NCBI GenBank assembly: GCA_022450585.1
Contig: JAKUPR010000002.1
Coordinates: forward strand, 21,409 to 61,404
Reading direction: 5' to 3'
Length of the DNA stretch: 39,996 bases
Origin: Anaerolineales bacterium
Lineage (GTDB): Bacteria; Chloroflexota; Anaerolineae; Anaerolineales; UBA11657
Each line of letters starts with the position of its first letter. The first letter of the stretch is position 1. Shown one piece after another: positions 23,542-32,152 of this stretch. The position numbers were made by a program, and so were the translations under genes. A model generated the notes under the pieces. It was not told the DNA's origin and ran no database searches. It was given only the letters and a program-made list of their open reading frames with translations.

Positions 23542-24161
23542 TGGGTATCTGGGCGATTGTTCCCGTAAAACATCTAAAAGAGGGTAAGAGTAGACTAGAG
23601 TCTGTATTGTCGCCACGTGCGCGTGAGTTGTTCAGTTGTAGGATCTTGAAGCGTACACTAGGATTGCTGGCGCTCTCCGATATCATTGAGCGTACGGTAG
23701 TGATCAGCCGGGATGATACCGCTTTACAAATGGCGCGCGAGCTGGGTGCATTGATCGTGAATGAATCGAGTGCATCTGACCTGAATTGCGCATTGCAAAG
23801 AGCGACCCAGGTGGCGGCATCACTTGGTGCTACAGGAGTACTTGTTTTGCCGAGTGATTTACCGCTTTTAGGAGCAAACGATGTCGAGGAAATTACCCGC
23901 GTTAGGGGGCATGATCCAATTGTAGTTCTTGCGGCTGACCGACACGGCAGTGGTACCAATGCCATTTTCGTGCGTCCACCGGGTTTATTCCGTTATCGAT
24001 TTGGGGGAGGCAGTTTGGTTGCCCACCAGGAACAGGCACGTGTTCAAGGTGTGGTCGTACGAGTGTACCGGCTGCCCGGCATGGAGTTTGACGTAGATGA
24101 ACCTGCGGATCTACACCGCCTGCAGCTGATGAAGCCAGAATTCAGAGACGCGGAGGGATAA
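23541..24161 (+). CDS. cofC: 2-phospho-L-lactate/phosphoenolpyruvate guanylyltransferase
   Basis: Activates phospholactate or PEP with GTP to give the donor used by CofD (CofC in archaea, FbiD in mycobacteria). [19 protein letters not shown] carries the nucleotide-binding Lys. Further signatures are [16 protein letters not shown] with the metal-binding Asp, [15 protein letters not shown], and [14 protein letters not shown] as the closing motif. Together with the dehydro-F420-0 reductase the PEP substrate is more likely. The ATG shares one base with the cofD stop (TGATG); the GTG three bases earlier is less likely. About 206 aa. Confidence 0.94.
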   Translation: MGIWAIVPVKHLKEGKSRLESVLSPRARELFSCRILKRTLGLLALSDIIERTVVISRDDTALQMARELGALIVNESSASDLNCALQRATQVAASLGATGVLVLPSDLPLLGANDVEEITRVRGHDPIVVLAADRHGSGTNAIFVRPPGLFRYRFGGGSLVAHQEQARVQGVVVRVYRLPGMEFDVDEPADLHRLQLMKPEFRDAEG

Positions 24162-24165
24162 TTCA

Positions 24166-25158
24166 ATGGAGAGAGTGGCGCTTTATTTGCAAGATGCTCA
24201 TTCTTTACAGGATGGGATCAGATATGTTCAGTACGCGGAAGAGAAAGGTTTCGAGGCCGTATGGCAGGCGGAAAGTCGCCTTGTGCGAGACGCGATTGTG
24301 CCGATGGCTGCATTTGCAGCTGCCACTAATCGGATTAAGGTTGGCTCTGGGGTCATAAATAATTGGACGCGTAATATAGGTCTTCTGGCATCTACTTTCC
24401 TTACTCTGGATGATCTTGCACAGGACCGAATTATTTGTGGCATTGGCGCTTGGTGGGATCCTTTGGCAGCAAACGTGGGCATAAAGAGACAAAAACCTCT
24501 TAGGGCTATGCGCGAGACTGTTCAGTTGCTTCGACGGCTTCTCGCGCTGGAAAATGTGACATTCAGTGGAGAGTTTCACCAGTTAAATGGTGTCGAGCTA
24601 GATGTCGTACATGGACTGCGGGAGCCGCGCAATGTACCGATTTATATCGGTGCCACTGGGCCTAAAATGATGGAATTGACCGGTGAAATTGCCAATGGTG
24701 CGGTTCTGAATTATTGCGTACCTCCTGAGTATAATGATCAAGCCCTAGAGAGATTATATGCTGGCGCAAGACGAGCAGGACGTTCTCTGGATGAGATTGA
24801 TCGCCCGCAATTAATCGTGTGCTCCGTTCATGATGACCGCGCCACGGCGATCAGTGGTGCAAAATGGTTGTTGACTCAGTATCTGGCACAGCAACCGCAT
24901 ATAGCCAAGGCATCTGGCGTCGATGCTGAAATTGTTCAAAAGGTAAAAAGCATCATAGGTTGGCCGGCATCGAAAGAGCAGATTCATCAAGCTATGCAAT
25001 TTGTTCCAGATGAGTTCGTGCTGCGCATTAGTGCAACGGGTACGCCGCAAGAAGCGCGCGCTAAAGTGCGGGAATATATGGACAGGGGCTGTACTTGTCC
25101 TATTCTCTATCCTTTGGGGGATCCCCTTCTGATGATAGATACCTTTGAGGTTATCTAG
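24166..25158 (+). CDS. LLM-class F420-dependent oxidoreductase
   Basis: Luciferase-like TIM-barrel oxidoreductase of 330 aa, last gene of the F420 operon, four bases after cofC. Family features are [35 protein letters not shown], the [18 protein letters not shown] segment, and [26 protein letters not shown]. The C-terminal [19 protein letters not shown] matches methylenetetrahydromethanopterin-reductase-like and mycobacterial F420 enzymes. Its substrate is unknown; the operon position makes F420 rather than FMN the likely cofactor. Confidence 0.9.
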   Translation: MERVALYLQDAHSLQDGIRYVQYAEEKGFEAVWQAESRLVRDAIVPMAAFAAATNRIKVGSGVINNWTRNIGLLASTFLTLDDLAQDRIICGIGAWWDPLAANVGIKRQKPLRAMRETVQLLRRLLALENVTFSGEFHQLNGVELDVVHGLREPRNVPIYIGATGPKMMELTGEIANGAVLNYCVPPEYNDQALERLYAGARRAGRSLDEIDRPQLIVCSVHDDRATAISGAKWLLTQYLAQQPHIAKASGVDAEIVQKVKSIIGWPASKEQIHQAMQFVPDEFVLRISATGTPQEARAKVREYMDRGCTCPILYPLGDPLLMIDTFEVI

Positions 25159-25355
25159 GTCCTGTACCTATGGACTGGTGAGCAAAGGTTCCGCGGTAGT
25201 TGCTTGATTACAATTGGGTATTGCATAATACTAATTCCTTTCCCCGCTTTGTTTTTTTGTGTCTTGAACTTAGCTAGGGGTTTGTGCATTGCAACATCTA
25301 GGTAGGGGTAATGTAGCCGTAGAGTCCTCAAGGAGTTGACTATATCGAGCTCATA

Positions 25356-25390
25356 CAACCTCATGACTTATATAGTAAGTCATGAGGTTG
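25356..25390. terminator. 15-bp perfect inverted repeat in the convergent gap
   Basis: CAACCTCATGACTTA (25356-25370) and its exact complement TAAGTCATGAGGTTG (25376-25390) are separated by five bases. It lies between the LLM gene and the PLP enzyme gene, which converge, and is probably a bidirectional terminator although no U-run follows. The rest of this 315-base gap (25159-25473) shows no gene. Confidence 0.6.
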
Positions 25391-25473
25391 CGGTACTGAA
25401 ATTTTCTAGAACGACTCTTTGAGGCAGAAAATATTCCAATCACTCTGGCGTTCTTGCAAAAGCATAGACCTAT

Positions 25474-26859
25474 TTACCGGGGAGTCAGCGCCTGGTCTAA
25501 GTCGGTGATTAAGTCGTCAGTATGCTCACCACCGATGCTCAAGCGAATGAGACTGTTGGGTATGTTGCCAAGTGCACGTCCAGAATCGCCCTGCTGTTGG
25601 TGAGTGGATATAGCTGGAATCGTGGCTATGCTCTTTATGCGCCCAAGATCAGCAGCGCGCCAGATGAGCTTTAATTTGTCTAGGGTATCCCGCGCTGCGG
25701 CTGAGCCTTCCTGCACGGTAAAACCTAGTAGGTGGCCGTATCGATTCATAGGAGCACCATTCTCTAGAGAACCATCTACTAATAGCATGTGTTTGGTTGC
25801 CAGAGAATGTCCACGCATGCTTTCTAACCCTGGATAGAACACCTCTTTGACTTGCGAATGGTTCTTTAGAAAGAGTGATATTTGTATGGCGTTACGGCTG
25901 AAAAGATCAATCCTGCTACGTAGCGTTCGAAGGTCATTCATAATCATCGTAGCGCTATGCGGGCTCAAGCAGGGACCATAATCGCGATAATGCGCTGATT
26001 TGATGTGGTGGGCGAAATTATTGCGCAATTCGTCTTCTACGAATCGACTGTTGATGTGGTGTCGAGCAACAAGTGCTCCCGCAATTGCCATTCCGCTGCT
26101 GGTGATGCTCTTGCTGAGCGAATGAACGACAATGTCCGCACCTTTACATAGGGGGCGTAACAGGGCTGGTGTTGCTATTGTACTGTCAATGATTAGCGGA
26201 CACCCGTTTTCGTGTGCTAGTGATGCCGTAGATTCGATGTCCAGCATCTCTAGCCCTGGATTACTCGGAACCTCACCGTACAGAAAGCGCGTGTTGTCAT
26301 CAATCTGTCTGGCCCACTCTTCTAGATTGAGTGGGTCGATTACCCAGCGGATTTCAACCCCGCGTTCTTTGCCGTAGCGTTCCTGAAACAGCATGAAAGT
26401 ACCGCCATAGCATTTGGCACTGGCGACTATGTTCATAGGCTGGGTGCCAGACAGGAACGGATCTGTTGCCATGAAAATCGCAGCCATACCCGACGCTGTT
26501 ACGCAGGCGGTGGCCCTGCACTCACCGCCATAAGTTTCCAATAATGCAATAGTCTCCTCAAGGAAATGCTGGGTGGGGTTAGCGAAGCGACTGTACACCC
26601 AGCTCGGCATTAGGTTTGCCAGAGCAGCCTCCATGTGGTCGCTGTCCTCAAAATGTTGTGCTGGACTCAGATATGTCGGTTCAATTATGCTTCCCTGATT
26701 GGCGAGAGCTGCCTGCATATTGTAGAGACCATGTACTGCAACAGTATCGAATCTCATCGTGCGCATCACTGCACGGCGTCTTTCTGCTGCGGCTGTTAGA
26801 GTGTCGCCTTGATTAAGGTGTTTAAGCAAAGAGGGGGAGTATTTATCGGTAGTCTTCAT
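25474..26859 (-). CDS. PLP-dependent Cys/Met-metabolism (trans-sulfuration) enzyme
   Basis: A 461-aa enzyme of the cystathionine gamma-synthase-like fold family. The start has an extra ~50 residues before VHGLYNMQAALANQGSIIEPTYLSP. YSRFANPTQHFLEETIALLE is the conserved substrate/PLP region, and VTASGMAAIFMA the phosphate-binding turn. The PLP lysine is in VVHSLSKSITSSGMAIAG, a variant of the usual SxTKY-type motif. HLLGFTV and SIGGEHTDDLITDLDQAL form the C-terminal domain. Possible activities include O-acyl-homoserine sulfhydrylase, methionine gamma-lyase or cystathionine synthase/lyase; sequence alone cannot decide. It lies downstream of the endonuclease IV-like gene with a 74-base gap. Confidence 0.85.
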   Translation of the reverse strand: MKTTDKYSPSLLKHLNQGDTLTAAAERRRAVMRTMRFDTVAVHGLYNMQAALANQGSIIEPTYLSPAQHFEDSDHMEAALANLMPSWVYSRFANPTQHFLEETIALLETYGGECRATACVTASGMAAIFMATDPFLSGTQPMNIVASAKCYGGTFMLFQERYGKERGVEIRWVIDPLNLEEWARQIDDNTRFLYGEVPSNPGLEMLDIESTASLAHENGCPLIIDSTIATPALLRPLCKGADIVVHSLSKSITSSGMAIAGALVARHHINSRFVEDELRNNFAHHIKSAHYRDYGPCLSPHSATMIMNDLRTLRSRIDLFSRNAIQISLFLKNHSQVKEVFYPGLESMRGHSLATKHMLLVDGSLENGAPMNRYGHLLGFTVQEGSAAARDTLDKLKLIWRAADLGRIKSIATIPAISTHQQQGDSGRALGNIPNSLIRLSIGGEHTDDLITDLDQALTPR

Positions 26860-26933
26860 ACGTGACTCGGCGCCAGCATCCCTTGAGGTGTCATATTTTC
26901 TTCAGTATGGGTGTCTAGAGATTATCCAGATTA

Positions 26934-27785
26934 TTATTTCCCTTGAATCTCGTGCCACACGCGTTTTATCATTAGGGCATCCTCTTCCATGATTGGGCTT
27001 TCACATAGTAATCGCCCGGCGCAATTATTATCTGCCAGTGCTTTTAGGAAGTCGTGATAGCGCAGGTCGCCATCCTTGAATGACAGGTGTTTTTTTTCTC
27101 CCTTGGGACCGTAATCAATGCCGGATATGTGTATATGTAGTTCGCGCAGCTTTTTCTCTCCGAGAATTGCACGGACGGATTTTAGTACTGCGTCAAATTC
27201 CTCGTAGCTATTCACACTTCCGTCTCCAGGGCGGGCGTGTAGATGTGCTATGTCGATGCATGGGGATACGCCGGGGATCTCTTTTGCAAGTTGTAGTGTG
27301 TCTTCTAGAGACCCGAGCATTGCGCTCTTGCCCATCGTTTCTGGGCGCAGAGTGACTGTGTTGCCGGCAGCGCGCAGTTCGTCTACGCAATCGCTTAAAC
27401 GCTCGAGAGCTAGTGGTAGCACATCTTCAGGTGGGCTACCGAAATAGGATCCGGGATGAAAGATAATGTCCGTAGCACCGGCTATATTGCCGTAGTGTGC
27501 CGCGTCCATTAAGCGTTGACGGCTCTTGGGCCACTCATCATCTTTGGCATTGAGGTTTATGAAGTACGGCGCATGTACACTTAGGGATACTTGGTGTTTG
27601 GCAGCGGCTGCGTTGATTTTCTCACATGTACTTTCTTTTACTCGGACTGAATGTACCCATCCAAGTTCAAGTGTGTCTAGACCGAGATCGGCACTATGAG
27701 CAATAGCACCAGCTGAGCCACCTGGTTTCCTTGGCGTAGAGATTGGAGATCCCACTGTGCCAAATATGAAGTCTGTTTTTGTCAT
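26934..27785 (-). CDS. endonuclease IV-like TIM-barrel protein
   Basis: Xylose-isomerase-like/AP-endonuclease 2 fold protein of 283 aa from the ATG at 27785 (MTKTDFIFGTVGSPIS). Metal-ligand candidates are in LSVHAPYFINL, IIFHPGSYFG, LRPETMGK, CIDIAHLHA, HIHISGIDYG and LCESPIME, in the order seen in endonuclease IV (Nfo). Nfo cleaves DNA at abasic sites. The family also includes sugar isomerases, but the FHPG, PETMG and HIH pattern favours deoxyribonuclease IV. The 58-codon upstream extension that is open in this frame overlaps the LysM/M23 gene end and is not used. Confidence 0.85.
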   Translation of the reverse strand: MTKTDFIFGTVGSPISTPRKPGGSAGAIAHSADLGLDTLELGWVHSVRVKESTCEKINAAAAKHQVSLSVHAPYFINLNAKDDEWPKSRQRLMDAAHYGNIAGATDIIFHPGSYFGSPPEDVLPLALERLSDCVDELRAAGNTVTLRPETMGKSAMLGSLEDTLQLAKEIPGVSPCIDIAHLHARPGDGSVNSYEEFDAVLKSVRAILGEKKLRELHIHISGIDYGPKGEKKHLSFKDGDLRYHDFLKALADNNCAGRLLCESPIMEEDALMIKRVWHEIQGK

Positions 27786-27825
27786 TGTTCCTCTAATAAG
27801 CTTCAAATTATAGACATGTTGTTGT

Positions 27826-29370
27826 TTAGCGGGGTCGTGAGATTTGATTGTTTTTTTCACATGCGCATGCGGTGATGCTATTCCCGCTGTGTTGTTCGAC
27901 AAGTTTTCCGTGATATGCACGATGTTCGCCGACTGTCTCCCATCCTCCGAGCACAAATTTCAGTGGCCCTCCGGCTGGCATCCATTCACCGTTGAATTTA
28001 CGTGCTATGTGCAGATGCGTGCCTGTGGATTCTAATCCTCCATCACAGGAGGGTTGACCAAGTCTTTCTCCGGCCTTCACTCGTTGCCCGACCTGTCGTA
28101 GGAAAGTGTCTGTGCGCAAGTGCGCGTATACAAGGGTCCATCCTGTCGTCTCCGTATCGCTGTCACCAATGGTGTGTGCCAGCAAACCCGGTCCAATGCG
28201 GGTGATGACCCCGCTAGAAGGCGCTACCACCCAGTCTGTGCTTTCAGAGCAACCGGGTGAAGCCAGTGGAGGCGCAAAGTCAAGGGCAGCCCAAGGAGCT
28301 GAATCGCGCCAGCTATTGTGCGGACCGCCGGTGAAATACCAGATTACCCCTGGCTCGAAAGGTAGATGTATCTCCGGTTGCCTTAGGCCTGGCTCGATTA
28401 TCATAATATCGTAGTTAAATGGGTTTCCAAAAAGATTCTCGTATGTGGAGGCCAAACCATTTGGTGATATCGCCGTTTCAAACAGCGCAGTAGAATAAAG
28501 ATGTGAGAAAAATGAGTAAACGGCAACGGTGCCGGCATTCAGGCGTGGGTCGAGCCAAAAAGTCTCTCCATCTGCAAGCGACAGTTCGGATATATGTCCG
28601 TGTCGCCAGCCATAATAGCCTGCGTTTAGATTTTCCGCCGCCCATACAAGTTGATTGGTCAATTTGGCGTACTTCCAGTCTTGCACGTTGAGGGGGTACT
28701 CTGCCATGGCGTTGGAGTTCGTGCCGCCAGTTAAGAGTCCTGTCTGGTATTCGAGTAACGAGAGTAATAGGCGTGGGTTTACTGAAAATGTCATGGCGAC
28801 GTCATATACCACTTCCCAACCTGGCATTAGATTGTCTTGGCCAGCCATTGTCTTTGCCAGCCCCCCTTGCTCATGAGCTTCCACTGTAGTTCGCAGGTCC
28901 AAATCGCGCTGTCCGGGTCCGTATACCAACTCGCTGTCAGGGATAATTAAGAATGGAGGAGGTTTATCGCTCAGATCAATGTCAGGAATTGTGATGGAAG
29001 CCCCTTTTTCTAGAAAATCATACTCAGGAAGATTGAGGTTTGCGCGTCGCATTAGCTCGGCATCAACCTTGTAGCGCCGTGACAGAGTTGGCAGAGTGTC
29101 GCCATTGTGTGTGTAGTGAATGGATAGAATCTGGGGACTGTATGGAATCTGATTAGGCGTGGAGGTTATATCCTGAGCGTCATGTGATTGCGTCGGCATT
29201 TGTGATGGCACTATGGTGTTAATAACCACCTCGGTTTTCTGCTGTGAGATGTTCACCGCTGGTGGCACCAAGGTTGGGGCATCTGGAGGGTCAGACGTGA
29301 TGTCTGCAGTGCATGCGGCTGCCATAGCGGTTAACAGCGACGTACGAACAAGAATGGTCTGAAGTTGCAT
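27826..29370 (-). CDS. secreted LysM / M23 (LytM-like) peptidase
   Basis: A 514-aa envelope protein. The N-terminus is a short signal with a possible lipobox ending at Cys20 (LTAMAAAC; Ala rather than Leu/Val at -3 makes lipidation uncertain), followed by a Pro/Thr/Gln-rich linker. IHYTHNGDTLPTLSRRYKVD starts a LysM-like carbohydrate-binding domain at about residue 84. The central ~200 residues are an unrecognised helical domain. The C-terminal M23 fold has zinc-site segments HNSWRDSAPWAALDF and THLHIARKFNG (HxH). M23 enzymes cut peptidoglycan cross-links; catalytic competence seems intact. It lies 40 bases upstream of the endonuclease IV-like gene and divergent from the glycosidase. Confidence 0.85.
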   Translation of the reverse strand: MQLQTILVRTSLLTAMAAACTADITSDPPDAPTLVPPAVNISQQKTEVVINTIVPSQMPTQSHDAQDITSTPNQIPYSPQILSIHYTHNGDTLPTLSRRYKVDAELMRRANLNLPEYDFLEKGASITIPDIDLSDKPPPFLIIPDSELVYGPGQRDLDLRTTVEAHEQGGLAKTMAGQDNLMPGWEVVYDVAMTFSVNPRLLLSLLEYQTGLLTGGTNSNAMAEYPLNVQDWKYAKLTNQLVWAAENLNAGYYGWRHGHISELSLADGETFWLDPRLNAGTVAVYSFFSHLYSTALFETAISPNGLASTYENLFGNPFNYDIMIIEPGLRQPEIHLPFEPGVIWYFTGGPHNSWRDSAPWAALDFAPPLASPGCSESTDWVVAPSSGVITRIGPGLLAHTIGDSDTETTGWTLVYAHLRTDTFLRQVGQRVKAGERLGQPSCDGGLESTGTHLHIARKFNGEWMPAGGPLKFVLGGWETVGEHRAYHGKLVEQHSGNSITACACEKNNQISRPR

Positions 29371-29463
29371 AATGTTGTAGGATGGGAATTATACGCGATG
29401 GACACCAACTTGGATGTGCGGGGCATTGTGACTTGCTGCGGCTTGTGATATTGTTTGTTACCA

Positions 29464-30975
29464 ATGCAAATAGGGTCAATTCGCTCAGTAGAGTTTCGCA
29501 GAGATGCGGGTATCAACTTACTGAGGGCTTTGCTTTATGCGGCTTTAGTTTTCCTTCCTTCTGGAGGAGTCTTTGCCAGTGAAGCAAACCCTGATCCTCG
29601 TTTTGGGGTAGTTGAAGCGTATCAACGACCACAAGCTGCTCAAGCTTTAGGTGTAGGGTGGGATCGTCTTATCATTGAGTGGTATCGTGTGCAGCCTTTA
29701 GGACCTCAGCACTGGCTCTCCGTTTTACCTCATGGTGTACAAAGCCGTACTGCTCCTGATAATCGTACTTACTCCAATCATATGACTTTTCCGTTGTCTA
29801 CAAATGATTGGCAATATCAATCGCAGATTGCTGGTAGGGAGTTCGCTGCAGTGCTGATGGGTACACCAGCATGGGCTACAGAGGGCGTTCCGGTGCGGGG
29901 CGTACCATCTGGTCTATACCTACCTGTGCATCATCCTGAGAACTATTGGGCGAATTTCGTGCGTCGCATGGTAAGTGATCACCGCGGGCTTATTAAACAC
30001 TGGATAATCTGGAACGAACCTGACATATCATCTGACCATCCGGGTGCCCAGTTCGATGGTTCAGTGGAGGACTATTACCGGTTAGTGAAAGTGGCCGCAC
30101 TTGCAGCGTTGGAAGTTGACCCAGGAGCGGTAATACATCTTGGCGGGCTCACTTTCTGGCATGATGTAGTCTACGGACGCGAGCCATATTTAAGTCGTTT
30201 CTTGGGTGTTGCAATGCAGGATGAGGGTGCTGCCAAGGAGGGGTATTTCTTTGATGTGGCTACGGTACACGTGTATTTCAATACAGAAAGTGTATTTACC
30301 ATCATAGAGAGCCAACGCAAAATTCTGCGAGAGTTTGGGTTGCAGAAACAAGTGTGGTTGAACGAGACTAACGCTGCGCCCATGGATGATTCGATGCATC
30401 CGTGGAATGACCCACTCATCCCGGTGACAATGCAGCAACAGGCCTCGTTTATGATTCAATCGACGGCACTCGCATTCGCAGCTGGTGCGGAGCGTTTGGC
30501 AGTGTACAAACTGTATGACCATGTTGCCCCTGTTCACGGTCACGAATCTTATGGTTTGATTCGTTGGGATGGGTCTCTACGGCCCGCAGCAACAGCTTAT
30601 CGATTGGCAATCGAAATGCTATCAGACTTCTTTAGGGTCAAAAAAAATACACATCAAAAGTACCATCTGGTGGATTTCGTGGGTTCAAGTGCTGTGACAC
30701 ATGTTGCCTGGGCGAGGGAGGCCGAGTCGGTGATACTGGAAGTTGTGGCAAACCCCGGAGCTAATCGTGCAAATCTCGTCGACCAGCGCGGAAAGGTGAT
30801 GCAAATTCTAGCAGAGGATGGCTATTACAGGTTGGAATTGCCAGCGGCGGTCTGTGCTGACAACGGCGAATGTTTCGTTGGTGGTGAGCCTCGAATGCTA
30901 GTAGAGTACTTGGGTTGCGACCACTATCTGCCCAAACATCAGCGCAAATGTGTTCTCTGGCTTGCTGCGGAATAA
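29464..30975 (+). CDS. secreted clan GH-A-like glycoside hydrolase (GH39-like)
   Basis: About 503 aa with an N-terminal hydrophobic signal (NLLRALLYAALVFLPSGGVFA) ending near residue 35, so it is exported. The mature region is a TIM barrel: GWDRLIIEWYRV, FAAVLMGTPAWATEGVP, and IKHWIIWNEPDISSDHP with Asn-Glu of the acid/base position. KQVWLNETNAAP near residue 305 is a likely nucleophile strand. A C-terminal all-beta domain with a few cysteines follows (CADNGECFVGG, CDHYLPKHQRKC). GH39-like beta-xylosidase or another clan A activity is plausible, substrate unknown. The ATG at 29464 is chosen; TTG at 29455 is in frame but weaker. Confidence 0.8.
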   Translation: MQIGSIRSVEFRRDAGINLLRALLYAALVFLPSGGVFASEANPDPRFGVVEAYQRPQAAQALGVGWDRLIIEWYRVQPLGPQHWLSVLPHGVQSRTAPDNRTYSNHMTFPLSTNDWQYQSQIAGREFAAVLMGTPAWATEGVPVRGVPSGLYLPVHHPENYWANFVRRMVSDHRGLIKHWIIWNEPDISSDHPGAQFDGSVEDYYRLVKVAALAALEVDPGAVIHLGGLTFWHDVVYGREPYLSRFLGVAMQDEGAAKEGYFFDVATVHVYFNTESVFTIIESQRKILREFGLQKQVWLNETNAAPMDDSMHPWNDPLIPVTMQQQASFMIQSTALAFAAGAERLAVYKLYDHVAPVHGHESYGLIRWDGSLRPAATAYRLAIEMLSDFFRVKKNTHQKYHLVDFVGSSAVTHVAWAREAESVILEVVANPGANRANLVDQRGKVMQILAEDGYYRLELPAAVCADNGECFVGGEPRMLVEYLGCDHYLPKHQRKCVLWLAAE

Positions 30976-30996
30976 GGTCCCTCTGGATAAGTGTTG

Positions 30997-31025
30997 TTGA
31001 CCTACGCATCAAGAAGGCGTATAAT
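30997..31025 (+). promoter_or_regulatory. sigma70-type promoter of the feo operon
   Basis: TTGACC (30997-31002), a 17-base spacer and TATAAT (31020-31025) give a near-consensus promoter, with transcription predicted from about 31032. Confidence 0.85.
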
Positions 31026-31027
31026 AA

Positions 31028-31043
31028 TTTAGGTGAGCCTAAA
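31028..31043 (+). promoter_or_regulatory. DtxR/IdeR-family iron-responsive operator
   Basis: TTTAGGTGAGCCTAAA is a perfect 6+6 palindrome (TTTAGG/CCTAAA) matching the DtxR/IdeR box half-sites (TTAGG...CCTAA). It covers the predicted start of the feo transcript, so an iron-loaded repressor bound here should shut off feoA/feoB. No DtxR-family gene is in the window. Confidence 0.7.
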
Positions 31044-31072
31044 AAAACTTTTAGACGAGGGATGGTGTTGAA

Positions 31073-31312
31073 TTGGTACGATTGACACTGGCCGATTTGG
31101 GACACGGTCAGAGCGCTCGTGTACTGGGTATCTCAAGTGATATTCGTGGGATTGAGCGGCGTCGTCTCCTAGATCTCGGTGTGTTGCCGGGCACCGTTGT
31201 AAAGGCTGAAATGAGGAGTCCAAGTGGTGACCCGACTGCTTATCGAATTCGCGATGCAGTCATTGGTCTTCGCGCAGAGCAGGCTTGTATGATTAACGTC
31301 GTGCTTGTTTGA
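31073..31312 (+). CDS. feoA: FeoA ferrous-iron transport accessory protein
   Basis: Small 79-aa cytoplasmic protein with an SH3-like fold that assists FeoB. LADLGHGQSARVLGISSD is followed by ERRRLLDLGVLPGTVVKAEMRSP and ends DAVIGLRAEQACMINVV, the complete FeoA domain. The start is TTG with GAGG some 13 bases upstream. It is the first gene behind the iron-regulated promoter and is followed closely by feoB parts. Confidence 0.93.
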   Translation: MVRLTLADLGHGQSARVLGISSDIRGIERRRLLDLGVLPGTVVKAEMRSPSGDPTAYRIRDAVIGLRAEQACMINVVLV

Positions 31313-31339
31313 GTATTTTTGAAAGGAAAACATGAAATC

Positions 31340-32122
31340 ATGACTGTTGAAATCAATGCCCCGATTGCTGAGAAGTGTGTCACTTGCCCAGCCCATAACT
31401 CGGCCCAGTTGCTCAAACTTGGGGTGGATATGCAAGATTGGGATTATGTAGTGGCACTTGCTGGAAACCCTAATACGGGAAAAAGCACAGTCTTTAATGC
31501 ACTTACGGGAATGCGCCAGCATACTGGGAATTGGCCGGGCAAAACCGTGTCTCGAGCAGAAGGTGGCTATAAATACCAATCCGCGCGTTTCAAGATAGTC
31601 GATCTTCCGGGTACGTACTCTCTTCTGAGTACTAGTACCGATGAGGAAATAGCGCGTGATTTTATTCTTTTCGGTCAGCCGGATGTGACAGTGGTGGTTG
31701 TGGATGCGACTCGGCTTGAGCGAAATCTCAATTTGGTGCTGCAGGTGCTTGAAATTACTGACAGGGTAGTGGTATGTCTGAACCTGATGGATGAAGCCCG
31801 CAGGCGTGGGCTACAGGTTGATGATAGAAGGCTGGCTCGTGATCTTGGCATTCCGGTGGTTCCTACCGCAGCTCGTTATGATGATGGGCTCACGGAATTA
31901 ATTCGGACAGTCCAGCAAGTTGCATCTGGAGAGTTGGTGAGTCGTCCACATCGTACTCAAAGTAAGTCACCGGAGCTTACGGGTGCGATAGCGCAGCTTG
32001 CAGCGCAAATTGAATCGGAATTTCCAGGACTCCCCAATGTAAGATGGGTTGCGATGCGATTGTTGGATGGTGACACTAGTATTGCAACAGCACTGAGCCA
32101 AGGAGAGCTTGGCAGGCTGTAG
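31340..32122 (+). CDS. feoB: FeoB N-terminal part: GTPase (G domain)
   Basis: Cytoplasmic GTPase half of the ferrous-iron transporter, about 260 aa. G1 is LAGNPNTGKSTVFNALTG, the switch region is TGNWPGKTV, G3 is DLPGTYSL, and G4 is NLMDEARR. The helical GDI-like region follows. An N-terminal extension has a CxxC pair (EKCVTCPAHN). The protein ends at ALSQGELGRL, where tandem stops TAG-TGA occur in the same frame as the membrane half. FeoB is normally one chain of roughly 700-800 aa, so this is a natural or mutational split. The ATG at 31340 overlaps a 3-codon upstream frame (MKS-stop) preceded by AAAGGA. Confidence 0.9.
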   Translation: MTVEINAPIAEKCVTCPAHNSAQLLKLGVDMQDWDYVVALAGNPNTGKSTVFNALTGMRQHTGNWPGKTVSRAEGGYKYQSARFKIVDLPGTYSLLSTSTDEEIARDFILFGQPDVTVVVVDATRLERNLNLVLQVLEITDRVVVCLNLMDEARRRGLQVDDRRLARDLGIPVVPTAARYDDGLTELIRTVQQVASGELVSRPHRTQSKSPELTGAIAQLAAQIESEFPGLPNVRWVAMRLLDGDTSIATALSQGELGRL

Positions 32123-32152
32123 TGATGGAGTATAGAGATAGGTGATATAGCG

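Noticed and set aside
28106-28414. Plus-strand open frame of about 100 codons opposite the M23 peptidase
   Set aside because: Shadow of the real minus-strand gene, with no ribosome site or recognisable domain.
32120-32152. FeoB split explained as a single sequencing error
   Set aside because: Two adjacent in-frame stops and a new ribosome-binding site with ATG make one base error insufficient, although recent gene decay is not excluded.
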